From positions 1-64,000 of the forward strand of contig CAWJSC010000016.1 of assembly GCA_963845425.1 (NCBI GenBank): a DNA stretch of 64,000 nt. The letters are read 5' to 3'. This document shows positions 9,925-16,498 of this stretch, piece after piece. This DNA comes from DATDAH01 sp963845425. Its GTDB lineage: Bacteria; Actinomycetota; Acidimicrobiia; Acidimicrobiales; DATDAH01. The notes beneath the pieces were generated by a model. The model saw nothing but the letters and a program-made list of their open reading frames with translations, had not been told where the DNA came from and did not search any database. The position numbers and the translations under genes are program-made. Positions within the stretch are counted from its first letter, which is position 1, and each line of letters starts with the position of its first letter.

Positions 9925-10938
9925 TCAGGGCGAGGGGGCACCGAGGTGCGGGAGCGGCCAAGGACAGCCGGGCGAGTGGATGACGACCGGGTGGTTCCGG
10001 CCGGCGTACTGGCGAGCCTGGGACAACGTCGTCACCACGCCTCGGTCATTGCCCCAGAGGTCGACCTCCCACATGACGGCAACGGTGAACCCGGCGTCCA
10101 TCAAGCGCAGGTACCGCTGCTCGTCAGCTGCTCGGTCAGTCGGCGTCGTGTGGAAGGTCATGCTGTTGGTCTCGACGACGAGCGGCAGGTCATCATCGAC
10201 GTGGTCAGCGCGACCGATGGGCTCGTGGCCGCCGACCCGGATCTGTCGCCGAAGCGATCGACAGCCCGCCCGGTCAAGGATCCCTTCAAGTCGAGACTCG
10301 AGGTTGCTCTCGGTCGGACTCGAGTCCAGCGGACGTTCCTCCGCCAGCGCCCGCATGATGGTCGTGCCCGATCGGCCCCGCTCGTGGATGTCCTCGACCA
10401 TCTCGTGCAGGCCGGCCCAGGTGACAAGCCCCATGCGATGGCCGGCGTCGAGCAACCGGCCGATGCGGAGGTACCCGATGTCGACTCGCCCCGGCGAGGC
10501 GTACTGTGCCGCTTCACACCAGATCGCCCGCAGCGCTGTCTCGGTCACCACTCCGCGGACCACGACGATGTCGTGCGGACGTATGCACCTGAGCTCGTGC
10601 AGTGTCGCCAGGGTGGGACGCTGACCCGACTGGTTGCGCGCTCGTGCGACCTCGAGGTCCCGAAGATCGAATGCACGGAAGCCGAGCCACGCCAGAGACG
10701 ACCGATGGTGCAGGGATGCGCCCGGACTGGCGTCGAGGACTGCGGCCAGAACGCGCTGTGCATCCGACGGCGGACTACCACGCTGCTTGATGACCCGATG
10801 GGAAAGGCCGTCCCATCGACCGTTGGCCAGGGCACGACGCCAGTGGTTGCGATCGCAGCCCAGCCCGGGGAGCTGGAACCGGGCGACGAGGCCCTCGGAG
10901 CGCTCCGACTGCCATCGGAACCGATCCTCCCAGTGCAC
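9925..10938 (-). CDS. AbiEi-like winged-helix / DUF559 (Vsr-like) nuclease-family protein
   Basis: 337 aa, GTG start at 10938; an in-frame stop just upstream rules out a longer form. Residues ~30-130 resemble the winged-helix region seen at the N-terminus of AbiEi-type and DUF559 proteins. Residues ~210-300 carry the nuclease-like core: SNLESR (E214), GRADHVDDDLPLVVETN (D245, E256), H263, then RYLRLMDAGFTVAVMWEVD. The fold group includes Vsr-type endonucleases; activity is unproven. It interrupts the rplA-rplJ junction and is bracketed by two related hairpins, with a locally AT-richer promoter region at ~10939-10985. This looks like an acquired cassette. Domain assignment is by eye. Confidence 0.65.
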   Translation of the reverse strand: MHWEDRFRWQSERSEGLVARFQLPGLGCDRNHWRRALANGRWDGLSHRVIKQRGSPPSDAQRVLAAVLDASPGASLHHRSSLAWLGFRAFDLRDLEVARARNQSGQRPTLATLHELRCIRPHDIVVVRGVVTETALRAIWCEAAQYASPGRVDIGYLRIGRLLDAGHRMGLVTWAGLHEMVEDIHERGRSGTTIMRALAEERPLDSSPTESNLESRLEGILDRAGCRSLRRQIRVGGHEPIGRADHVDDDLPLVVETNSMTFHTTPTDRAADEQRYLRLMDAGFTVAVMWEVDLWGNDRGVVTTLSQARQYAGRNHPVVIHSPGCPWPLPHLGAPSP

Positions 10939-10986
10939 CGTGAAAGTCTTTCAGCATTTCTCAGTAATTTCTAGACCCACACCATT

Positions 10987-11038
10987 GCTTCTGGCGGCTC
11001 CAGTGCGCGCCGGAGCGCGCACTAGAGCCGCCGGAACG
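10987..11038. repeat. Long hairpin repeat, right copy
   Basis: TTCTGGCGGCTC (10989-11000) pairs with GAGCCGCCGGAA (11025-11036) with one G-T wobble. Inside lies a perfect 9-bp stem AGTGCGCGC/GCGCGCACT closed by a CGGA tetraloop. The element ends four bases before the rplA stop codon, so it also forms the 3' end of the rplKA message. Changes between the two copies include differences in the loop and stems. Confidence 0.8.
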
Positions 11039-11042
11039 AGGA

Positions 11043-11774
11043 TCAGGCAGCGGGGGCGGGGACGTCCTCGTCCTTGTTGTCCTCGCGGCGGAAGCGGTTG
11101 TGGTCGATGTGGACGCCGGGGCCCATCGTCGAGGCCAGGGTCACCTTGCGGATGTAGCGGCCCTTGGCGCCGGCGGGCTTGGCCCGCATGAGCTCGTCGG
11201 CCACGGCGAAGAAGTTCTCGAGGAGGGCCTCCTCGGTGAAGGACACCTTGCCCACCGAGACGTGCACGTTGCCGTGGCGGTCCGTGCGGTATTCGACCTT
11301 CCCCCCCTTGAACGCCTCGACGGCCGCGGCGACGTCATCGGTCACCGTGCCGGTCTTGGGGTTCGGCATGAGGCCGCGGGGACCGAGCACCCGGCCCAGG
11401 CGACCGAGGACCGGCATCATGTCGGGCGTGGCGATGGCCACGTCGAACTCGATGGTGCCACCCTCGACCACGGCGGCGAGGTCGTCGGAACCGACGAGGT
11501 CGGCCCCCGCAGCCTGCGCGGCCGCGGCGGCCTCGCCGGCGGCGAAGACCGCCACGCGGACGTCACGGCCGGTGCCCGCGGGCAGGGCCACCGTGCCGCG
11601 GATCATCTCGTCGGCCTTGCGGGGGTCCACGCCGAGACGGACGGCCACCTCGACGGACTCGTCGAAGTTGGCCGACGCCAGGCTCTTCACGAGCGCCAGC
11701 GCCTCTGCCGGGGTGTGTTGATGCTGCCGGTCGAACCGACGAGCCGCGTCCTGGTACTTCTTGCCTTTCGCCAT
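11043..11774 (-). CDS. rplA: 50S ribosomal protein L1
   Basis: 243 aa. Typical L1 signatures include the VEVAVRLGVDPRKADEMIRG segment and GRVLGPRGLMPNPKTGTV. The L1 stalk helps release deacylated tRNA, and L1 represses its own operon in many bacteria. It starts at ATG 11774, 80 bp after rplK. A short charged tail (EDNKDEDVPAPAA) extends beyond the usual end. The right-hand hairpin repeat directly follows the stop codon. Confidence 0.98.
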   Translation of the reverse strand: MAKGKKYQDAARRFDRQHQHTPAEALALVKSLASANFDESVEVAVRLGVDPRKADEMIRGTVALPAGTGRDVRVAVFAAGEAAAAAQAAGADLVGSDDLAAVVEGGTIEFDVAIATPDMMPVLGRLGRVLGPRGLMPNPKTGTVTDDVAAAVEAFKGGKVEYRTDRHGNVHVSVGKVSFTEEALLENFFAVADELMRAKPAGAKGRYIRKVTLASTMGPGVHIDHNRFRREDNKDEDVPAPAA

Positions 11775-11854
11775 GATGGCTCCCTCGTGTGGGGTGGATG
11801 GGACCCGGCCCGGGCGAGGTCCTCCCGCAGGCCGGTAACGCGGGACCAGGACGC

Positions 11855-12280
11855 CTAGGGCGTCTTGATCCCCATGGACCGGGCGGTGCCGGCCACGATC
11901 TTCTTCGCCGAGTCGAGGTCGTTGGCGGTGAGGTCGGGGAGCTTGATCTCCGCGATCTCCGTCAGCTGCGCGTCGGTGATCGAGCCGACCTCTTCACGAC
12001 CAGGATTCTCGGCGGCCTTCTCCAGGCCGGCGGCGGTGCGCAGGAGGACCGAGGTCGGCGGCGTCTTGGTGATGAAGGTGAACGACCGGTCCTCGTAGAT
12101 GGTGATCTCGACGGGGATGATGGTCCCCCGCTGGTCCTCGGTGCGCTCGTTGTACGCCTTGCAGAAGTCCATGATCGCCACGCCGTGCGGCCCGAGGGCC
12201 GTACCGACGGGGGGCGCGGGGGATGCCGCGCCGGCCGGGATCTGGATCTTGACGATCGCGAGGACGTTCTTCTTCGCCAT
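11855..12280 (-). CDS. rplK: 50S ribosomal protein L11
   Basis: 141 aa, the standard length. The N-terminus (MAKKNVLAIVKIQIPAG), the proline-rich linker (ASPAPPVGTALGPHGV) and the rRNA-binding C-terminal domain ending GTARSMGIKTP are intact. L11 forms the GTPase-associated centre with 23S rRNA and is needed for RelA sensing. It follows nusG and precedes rplA in the conventional order. Confidence 0.98.
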   Translation of the reverse strand: MAKKNVLAIVKIQIPAGAASPAPPVGTALGPHGVAIMDFCKAYNERTEDQRGTIIPVEITIYEDRSFTFITKTPPTSVLLRTAAGLEKAAENPGREEVGSITDAQLTEIAEIKLPDLTANDLDSAKKIVAGTARSMGIKTP

Positions 12281-12331
12281 GGGGTTGCTTCCTGATTCCT
12301 TGGGTGATCGTTAGCGCTTGGCGCTGGGTCG

Positions 12332-13285
12332 TCAGAGCTTCGCTACCTGGCCGAACTCCAGCTCGACCGGGGTCTCCCGGCCGAAGATGTTGACGAGGAC
12401 CTTGACCTTGAGCTGTTCCTCGTTGATCTCGATGATCTCGCCGGAGAAGTCGGCGAAGGGGCCTTCCTTGACCCGGACCGTCTCGCCCTCCTCGTACTCG
12501 AGGCGGGGCTTCTGGCGCTTGGTGGGCTCGTCGCCCTCGGGCTTGACCGCCAGGAACGTCTCGACGTCCTTGCGGCGCAGCGGCGTGGGCTTGGAGCCCT
12601 GCCCGACGAACCCGGTGATGCCCGGCGTGTTGCGGATCACGTACCACGAGTCGTCGTCGAGCCGGCAGCGCACGAGCAGGTAGCCGGGGAAGACCTTCTT
12701 CTGGACGACCTGCTTCTTACCGCCCTTGAACTCGACGAAGTCCTCCATGGGGATGACGACCTCGTAGATGCGGGCCTCCATGTTCATGGACTGGGTCCGC
12801 GCCTCGAGGTTGGACTTGACCTTCTTCTCGTAGCCCGACTGGGTGTGGACCACGAACCACTTGCCCGGGCGGTCATAGGGGCTCTCGACCGGCGGGGCGT
12901 CCTCGCCCTCGGTCAGGAGGTCGTCCTCGGTCAGGACCTCGGCGTCCGCCGGGACCTCGTCGACCTCGTCGACCTCGTCGGCCACCTCGGCCTCGGGCTC
13001 GATCTTGTGGTCACCCAGGCCGCCGAGGGCGTCGAGGGGGTTGGCCACGGCGGGCTCGTTCAGGATGTCGGAGTGGGCGTGGTCGGCCTCGGTCTCGAAG
13101 GACTCGCTCCCCCTCTCGCCCAGGAGGGCGGCCGGGTCGGCGACCGCTTCCTCCTCCGCCGCGGCCGCCTCGGGGACGGCCGCCTCGGGAGCGGCCGGGT
13201 CGGTCACGACGTCCACGGCGGTGGCGTCGTCAGACACGCCGTCGTCGGCGCCGTCGGTGGGTTCGGTGTCAGAGGTCAAGGTCAT
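12332..13285 (-). CDS. nusG: Transcription termination/antitermination factor NusG with long acidic N-terminal extension
   Basis: 317 aa. The first ~135 residues are a low-complexity acidic region rich in Asp, Glu, Ala and Val. The NGN domain follows (KWFVVHTQSGYEKKVKSNL), then the VFPGYLLVRC strand and a C-terminal KOW domain (EGETVRVKEGPFADFSGEI). It couples RNA polymerase to the ribosome or Rho. Acidic N-terminal extensions are known in actinobacterial NusG; this one is on the long side. Its ATG overlaps the secE stop by one base. Confidence 0.97.
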   Translation of the reverse strand: MTLTSDTEPTDGADDGVSDDATAVDVVTDPAAPEAAVPEAAAAEEEAVADPAALLGERGSESFETEADHAHSDILNEPAVANPLDALGGLGDHKIEPEAEVADEVDEVDEVPADAEVLTEDDLLTEGEDAPPVESPYDRPGKWFVVHTQSGYEKKVKSNLEARTQSMNMEARIYEVVIPMEDFVEFKGGKKQVVQKKVFPGYLLVRCRLDDDSWYVIRNTPGITGFVGQGSKPTPLRRKDVETFLAVKPEGDEPTKRQKPRLEYEEGETVRVKEGPFADFSGEIIEINEEQLKVKVLVNIFGRETPVELEFGQVAKL

Positions 13286-13590
13286 CAGTCCGCGTTGAGC
13301 AATTTGAGGACACCCTCGCCGAAGGCGTAATCCAAGGCGAAGATCAGGGCGGTAAGGAACACGACCGTCACCAGCACCACGATCGAGTACTTGACGACCT
13401 CGTCCCGGGTGGGCCAGGCCACCTTGCGCAGCTCGCCCCGCACCTCGCGGAGGAACTGGAGCGGCCCGACGCGCTTCTCACGGTTCTTGGCCGCCGGAGG
13501 CGGCTTCCGCTTCTGCGCGACAGGTTCACCGTCGGCCCCGAGCTGCCCCTGTTTCTGGAGCATGCGCTTGGTCTGTCGGTTCATCGCCAT
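13285..13590 (-). CDS. secE: Preprotein translocase subunit SecE
   Basis: 101 aa. A hydrophilic, basic N-terminal half precedes the SecE core FLREVRGELRKVAWPTRDEV and a single membrane segment (YSIVVLVTVVFLTALIFALDY). It clamps SecY in the SecYEG channel. It lies between tRNA-Trp and nusG, its standard position, and shares one base with nusG. Confidence 0.97.
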   Translation of the reverse strand: MAMNRQTKRMLQKQGQLGADGEPVAQKRKPPPAAKNREKRVGPLQFLREVRGELRKVAWPTRDEVVKYSIVVLVTVVFLTALIFALDYAFGEGVLKLLNAD

Positions 13591-13635
13591 GGGCGTGTGT
13601 CGTCAGGCTCGTAGTGGTGGCTGATGGGGGGTTTG

Positions 13636-13709
13636 CAGGGCAGGAGGGACTTGAACCCCCAACCTTCGGTTTTGGAGACCGGCGCTCTGCCAAATTGAGC
13701 TACTGCCCT
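13636..13709 (-). tRNA. tRNA-Trp (CCA)
   Basis: Read on the minus strand the acceptor arms AGGGCAG and CTGCCCT pair perfectly. The D arm GCTC...GAGC, the anticodon loop CTCCAAA (anticodon CCA) and the T arm with GGTTCAAGTCC are present. The 3' CCA is not encoded. It sits just upstream of secE, as in many bacteria, and is probably in the same transcript. Confidence 0.95.
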
Positions 13710-13785
13710 CCGGAGGTCGGCAGGCAGGATAGCGCGAGGGGTCCCTCTTGCCCCCTCGGGAATCCGGGCCCGGCCTCAGCGAACC

Positions 13786-14151
13786 TCAGCCGGCGAGGGA
13801 GACCTTGCTGCGCCGGCTGCGGATGGTCAGGACCACCGCCCCGGCCGCGCCCGCCGCCGTAGCCGCCGCCAGGCCACCCAGGTACGCGGCGCGGCGGCCC
13901 CGGAACATGGCCCGTACGGCCTGGTGCTCGCCCGCTTCGCCGAGCGAGGCGAGGAGCTCGGGCAGGAGGCCGGGGGCGGGGACCAGCACCTCGGTGCGCA
14001 GCGCCCGCATGGCCCGCAGCACCCGCCGGTACTGCACCGCGTCGGCCTGGCAGCGCAGGCAGCGCTCCACGTGGCGCCGGGCCGCGGGGTCGAGCGCCTC
14101 GAGACCCTCGGCCGCGGCGGGGAGCCGCTCGGCGACCTGGTCACACTGCAC
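13786..14151 (-). CDS. Zinc-finger anti-sigma factor, membrane-anchored
   Basis: 121 aa from GTG 14151, chosen because GGGAG lies seven bases upstream and the protein then begins MQCDQVAERLPAAAEG, as such anti-sigmas usually do. A start at 14190 would overlap the sigma gene by 50 bp. The HVERCLRC motif with the N-terminal Cys makes a zf-HC2-type zinc site. One membrane helix follows (AAYLGGLAAATAAGAAGAVV, near residue 95) with a short basic tail. It overlaps the upstream sigma gene by 11 bases, the classic sigma/anti-sigma coupling. The inducing signal is unknown. Confidence 0.8.
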   Translation of the reverse strand: MQCDQVAERLPAAAEGLEALDPAARRHVERCLRCQADAVQYRRVLRAMRALRTEVLVPAPGLLPELLASLGEAGEHQAVRAMFRGRRAAYLGGLAAATAAGAAGAVVLTIRSRRSKVSLAG

Positions 14152-14722
14152 GGGCTTCTCCCTCGTGGGGCTGGGCGTAGAGGTCCTCACGGAGGCGGCG
14201 GCGGGCCCGGTGCAGCCGGACCTTGGCCGCGGTCACCGAGATGTCCAGCTCCGCGGCGATGGCGTCGTGGGGCAGGTCGTAGACGTCGCGCAGCACCACG
14301 ACGGAGCGGAGGCCGGAAGGCAGCCGGCGCAGGGCGTCGGTGAGGTGGTGGCGGAGGCTGTCGCTCTCGGCCCGGGCCACGGGATCGGTCTGGACGCGTT
14401 CGTCGGGCACGGGAGCCTCCTCGATCAGCTCATCGTGACGGTGCCGGGCCCGTTGGCCGAGGAGGGTGCTGGCGCTGTTGGCGGTGATCCGGTACAGCCA
14501 GGTCTGGAAGCGGGCGTCGCCCCGGAACCGGTCGAGGGCGCGATAGGCCCGCAGATAGGTGTCCTGGGTGACGTCCCGGGCATCCTCGTCGTCCCCGGTG
14601 AGCCGGTAGGCCAGCGTGTACGTCTCGGCGTGGGTGGCCCGCACCAGGGACTCGAAGGCCCGCGGGTCGCCGCGTTGCGCGGCGGCCACCAGAGCGCCGA
14701 GATCCTCGGTGCGGCCTGTCAC
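14141..14722 (-). CDS. ECF (sigma-70 family) RNA polymerase sigma factor
   Basis: 193 aa, GTG start. Region 2 includes FESLVRATHAETYTLAYRL, DARDVTQDTYLRAYRAL and FQTWLYRITANSASTLL (-10 recognition). Region 4 includes LPSGLRSVVVLRDVYDLPH and a helix-turn-helix ISVTAAKVRLHRARRRL (-35 recognition). No region 3 or sigma-1.1 is present. It is coupled to the overlapping zinc-finger anti-sigma gene. Placement between rpmG and tRNA-Trp, inside a translation gene cluster, is unusual. Confidence 0.93.
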   Translation of the reverse strand: MTGRTEDLGALVAAAQRGDPRAFESLVRATHAETYTLAYRLTGDDEDARDVTQDTYLRAYRALDRFRGDARFQTWLYRITANSASTLLGQRARHRHDELIEEAPVPDERVQTDPVARAESDSLRHHLTDALRRLPSGLRSVVVLRDVYDLPHDAIAAELDISVTAAKVRLHRARRRLREDLYAQPHEGEARAV

Positions 14723-14747
14723 GTCAGCTCAGACCGTGCCGTCGCCC

Positions 14748-14762
14748 CACCGGTTACCGGTG
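14748..14762 (-). terminator. Small hairpin right after rpmG
   Basis: CACCGG and CCGGTG arms with a 3-base loop abut the rpmG stop codon. There is no T-run, so termination is uncertain. It separates rpmG from the sigma gene. Confidence 0.35.
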
Positions 14763-14924
14763 CTATCGGGTCTCTTTGTGCAGCGTGTGGCGGCGGTCCC
14801 AGCGGCAGTACTTCTTGAGCTCGATGCGCTCGCGCTGCTCGGCCTTGTTCTTGGAGGTGATGTAGTTGCGACGCTTGCACTCCTGGCACTCCAGGGTGAC
14901 CTGCGTCCGCTTGTCGGATGCCAT
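14763..14924 (-). CDS. rpmG: 50S ribosomal protein L33
   Basis: 53 aa, short but unmistakable: MASDKRTQVTLECQECKRRN, YITSKNK, then RIELKKYCRWDRRHTLHKETR. The ATG has AGGAG nine bases upstream. Zinc-binding L33s have two CxxC pairs. Here the first pair (C13, C16) is intact but the second is reduced to one Cys (C40, followed by RWD), so zinc binding would need another ligand or be lost. It lies between tuf and the sigma factor gene. Confidence 0.95.
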   Translation of the reverse strand: MASDKRTQVTLECQECKRRNYITSKNKAEQRERIELKKYCRWDRRHTLHKETR

Positions 14925-14942
14925 CTTGCTCTCCTGCTTGTC

Positions 14943-14966
14943 GACTCTTCGGCTGACGCCTCATCG
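14943..14966 (+). repeat. 24-bp exact repeat, copy 1 (rpmG leader)
   Basis: The 24 bases beginning GACTCTTCGG and ending CGCCTCATCG recur exactly, in opposite orientation, at 54577-54600. This copy lies 18 bases upstream of the rpmG start, between tuf and rpmG. A perfect palindrome CCCGGCCGGG follows at 14971-14980. Function unknown. Confidence 0.75.
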
Positions 14967-15015
14967 CGGTCCCGGCCGGGTCCCTGCCCAGCCGACGAGC
15001 CGCCTTCGGCGTCTC

Positions 15016-16203
15016 CTACTTGAGGATCTTGGTGACGCGGCCGGCGCCGACGGTGCGGCCACCCTCACGGATGGCGAAACGCAGACCCTCGTCCATCGCG
15101 ATCGGGGCCTGGAGGACCACGGTCATCGGCGTGTTGTCCCCCGGCATGCACATCTCGGTGCCCTCCGGCAGCGCGATGTCACCAGTGACATCGGTGGTCC
15201 GGAAGTAGAACTGCGGCCGGTACCCCGCGAAGAACGGCTTGTGGCGCCCACCCTCGGCCTGGGTCAACACATAGGTCTGGGCCTCGAACTCGGTGTGGGG
15301 CGTGATGCTGCCCGGCTTGGCCAACACCTGACCCCGCTCCACCTCGTCCTTGCCCGTACCCCGCAACAACGCCCCGATGTTGTCCCCCGCCCGGCCCTCA
15401 TCGAGGATCTTGCGGAACATCTCCACCCCGGTGACCGTGGTCTTCTGGGTGTCCTTGATCCCCACGATCTCGACCTCGTCGCCGGTGTTCACGATCCCCT
15501 GCTCCACCCGGCCGGTCACCACCGTGCCCCGACCGGTGATGGTGAACACGTCCTCGATGGGCATCAGGAACGGCTTCTCGGTGTCCCGCTCAGGCTGCGG
15601 GATGTACTCATCCACCGCCGCCATCAACTCCTGCACCTGGCCGGCGGCCGCCTCGTCGCCCTCCAAGGCCTTCAGCGCACTCACCCGCACCACCGGAATG
15701 TCATCACCAGGGAACTCGTACTCCGACAACAGCTCCCGCACCTCCAACTCCACCAGGTCCAACAACTCCTCGTCATCGACCTGGTCGACCTTGTTCAACG
15801 CCACCACAATGGCCGGCACCCCGACCTGGCGGGCCAACAACACATGCTCCCGGGTCTGCGGCATCGGACCGTCCGCCGCGGACACCACCAGGATCGCCCC
15901 ATCCACCTGCGCCGCACCGGTGATCATGTTCTTGATGTAATCCGCATGCCCCGGCATGTCGACATGCGCGTAATGCCGGTTCTCGGTCTCGTACTCGACA
16001 TGGGCGATGTTGATCGTGATCCCCCGCTCCCGCTCCTCGGGCGCCTTGTCGATGTCCGCGAACTCCGTGAACGCCGTCGAATCCGACTCATTGGAGAGCA
16101 CGCGGGTGATCGCCGCCGTCAACGTCGTCTTGCCATGATCGATGTGACCCATCGTCCCGACATTCACATGCGGCTTGTTCCGCTCGAACTTCTCCTTGCC
16201 CAT
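15016..16203 (-). CDS. tuf: Elongation factor Tu
   Basis: 395 aa. G1 is GHIDHGKT (usually GHVDHGKT), the switch I region reads ERERGITIN, G3 is DMPGHADY, and NKVD gives guanine specificity. It delivers aminoacyl-tRNA to the ribosome. The G3 residue usually Cys (E. coli Cys81/82) is Met here. Domains II and III are complete, ending VGAGRVTKILK. It follows tRNA-Thr and tRNA-Met and precedes rpmG. Confidence 0.98.
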   Translation of the reverse strand: MGKEKFERNKPHVNVGTMGHIDHGKTTLTAAITRVLSNESDSTAFTEFADIDKAPEERERGITINIAHVEYETENRHYAHVDMPGHADYIKNMITGAAQVDGAILVVSAADGPMPQTREHVLLARQVGVPAIVVALNKVDQVDDEELLDLVELEVRELLSEYEFPGDDIPVVRVSALKALEGDEAAAGQVQELMAAVDEYIPQPERDTEKPFLMPIEDVFTITGRGTVVTGRVEQGIVNTGDEVEIVGIKDTQKTTVTGVEMFRKILDEGRAGDNIGALLRGTGKDEVERGQVLAKPGSITPHTEFEAQTYVLTQAEGGRHKPFFAGYRPQFYFRTTDVTGDIALPEGTEMCMPGDNTPMTVVLQAPIAMDEGLRFAIREGGRTVGAGRVTKILK

Positions 16204-16251
16204 TGCTGTGCTCCGGTGTCTCTGGTGTTGGATGCTTGCTGCTTGCGTTGG

Positions 16252-16325
16252 TGGCGGCGGTCAGAATCGAACTGACGACCCCTCGATTATGAGCCGAGTG
16301 CTCTTACCGACTGAGCTACGCCGCC
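16252..16325 (-). tRNA. tRNA-Met (CAT), elongator type
   Basis: Acceptor arms GGCGGCG/CGCCGCC pair fully. The D arm GCTCAGTCGGTAAGAGC, the anticodon loop CTCATAA (CAT) and the T loop GTTCGATTC are normal. The perfect first acceptor pair and the lack of a three-G:C anticodon stem argue for elongator rather than initiator. A tRNA-Ile with modified CAT cannot be fully excluded. It precedes tuf. Confidence 0.9.
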
Positions 16326-16329
16326 CCGG

Positions 16330-16402
16330 AGCCCCCTGCCAGAATCGAACTGGCGACACCAGCCTTACCATGGCTGTGCTCTACCGACTGAGCTAAGGGG
16401 GC
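16330..16402 (-). tRNA. tRNA-Thr (GGT)
   Basis: Acceptor arms GCCCCCT/AGGGGGC, D arm GCTC...GAGC, anticodon stem CAGCC/GGCTG with loop ATGGTAA (anticodon GGT), and T arm CCAG/CTGG around TTCGATT. It is the first gene of the tRNA-Thr, tRNA-Met, tuf string, which parallels the thrT-tufB arrangement of other bacteria. Confidence 0.94.
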
Positions 16403-16498
16403 GTTGACCGGCGGGAAAGCTTACCGGCCTCCGGTCCGGACACCCCAGGTGTCGGGACACACCTCAAGGCGGCCTACCAGGCTGCCGACTGAGGATAC

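Noticed and set aside
14152..14190. Longer anti-sigma start at 14190
   Set aside because: It would overlap the sigma gene by 50 bases, whereas GTG 14151 has a good ribosome site and gives the usual N-terminus.
14971..14980. CCCGGCCGGG palindrome as a tuf terminator
   Set aside because: Ten-base GC palindromes are expected by chance at this base composition and there is no loop or T-run.
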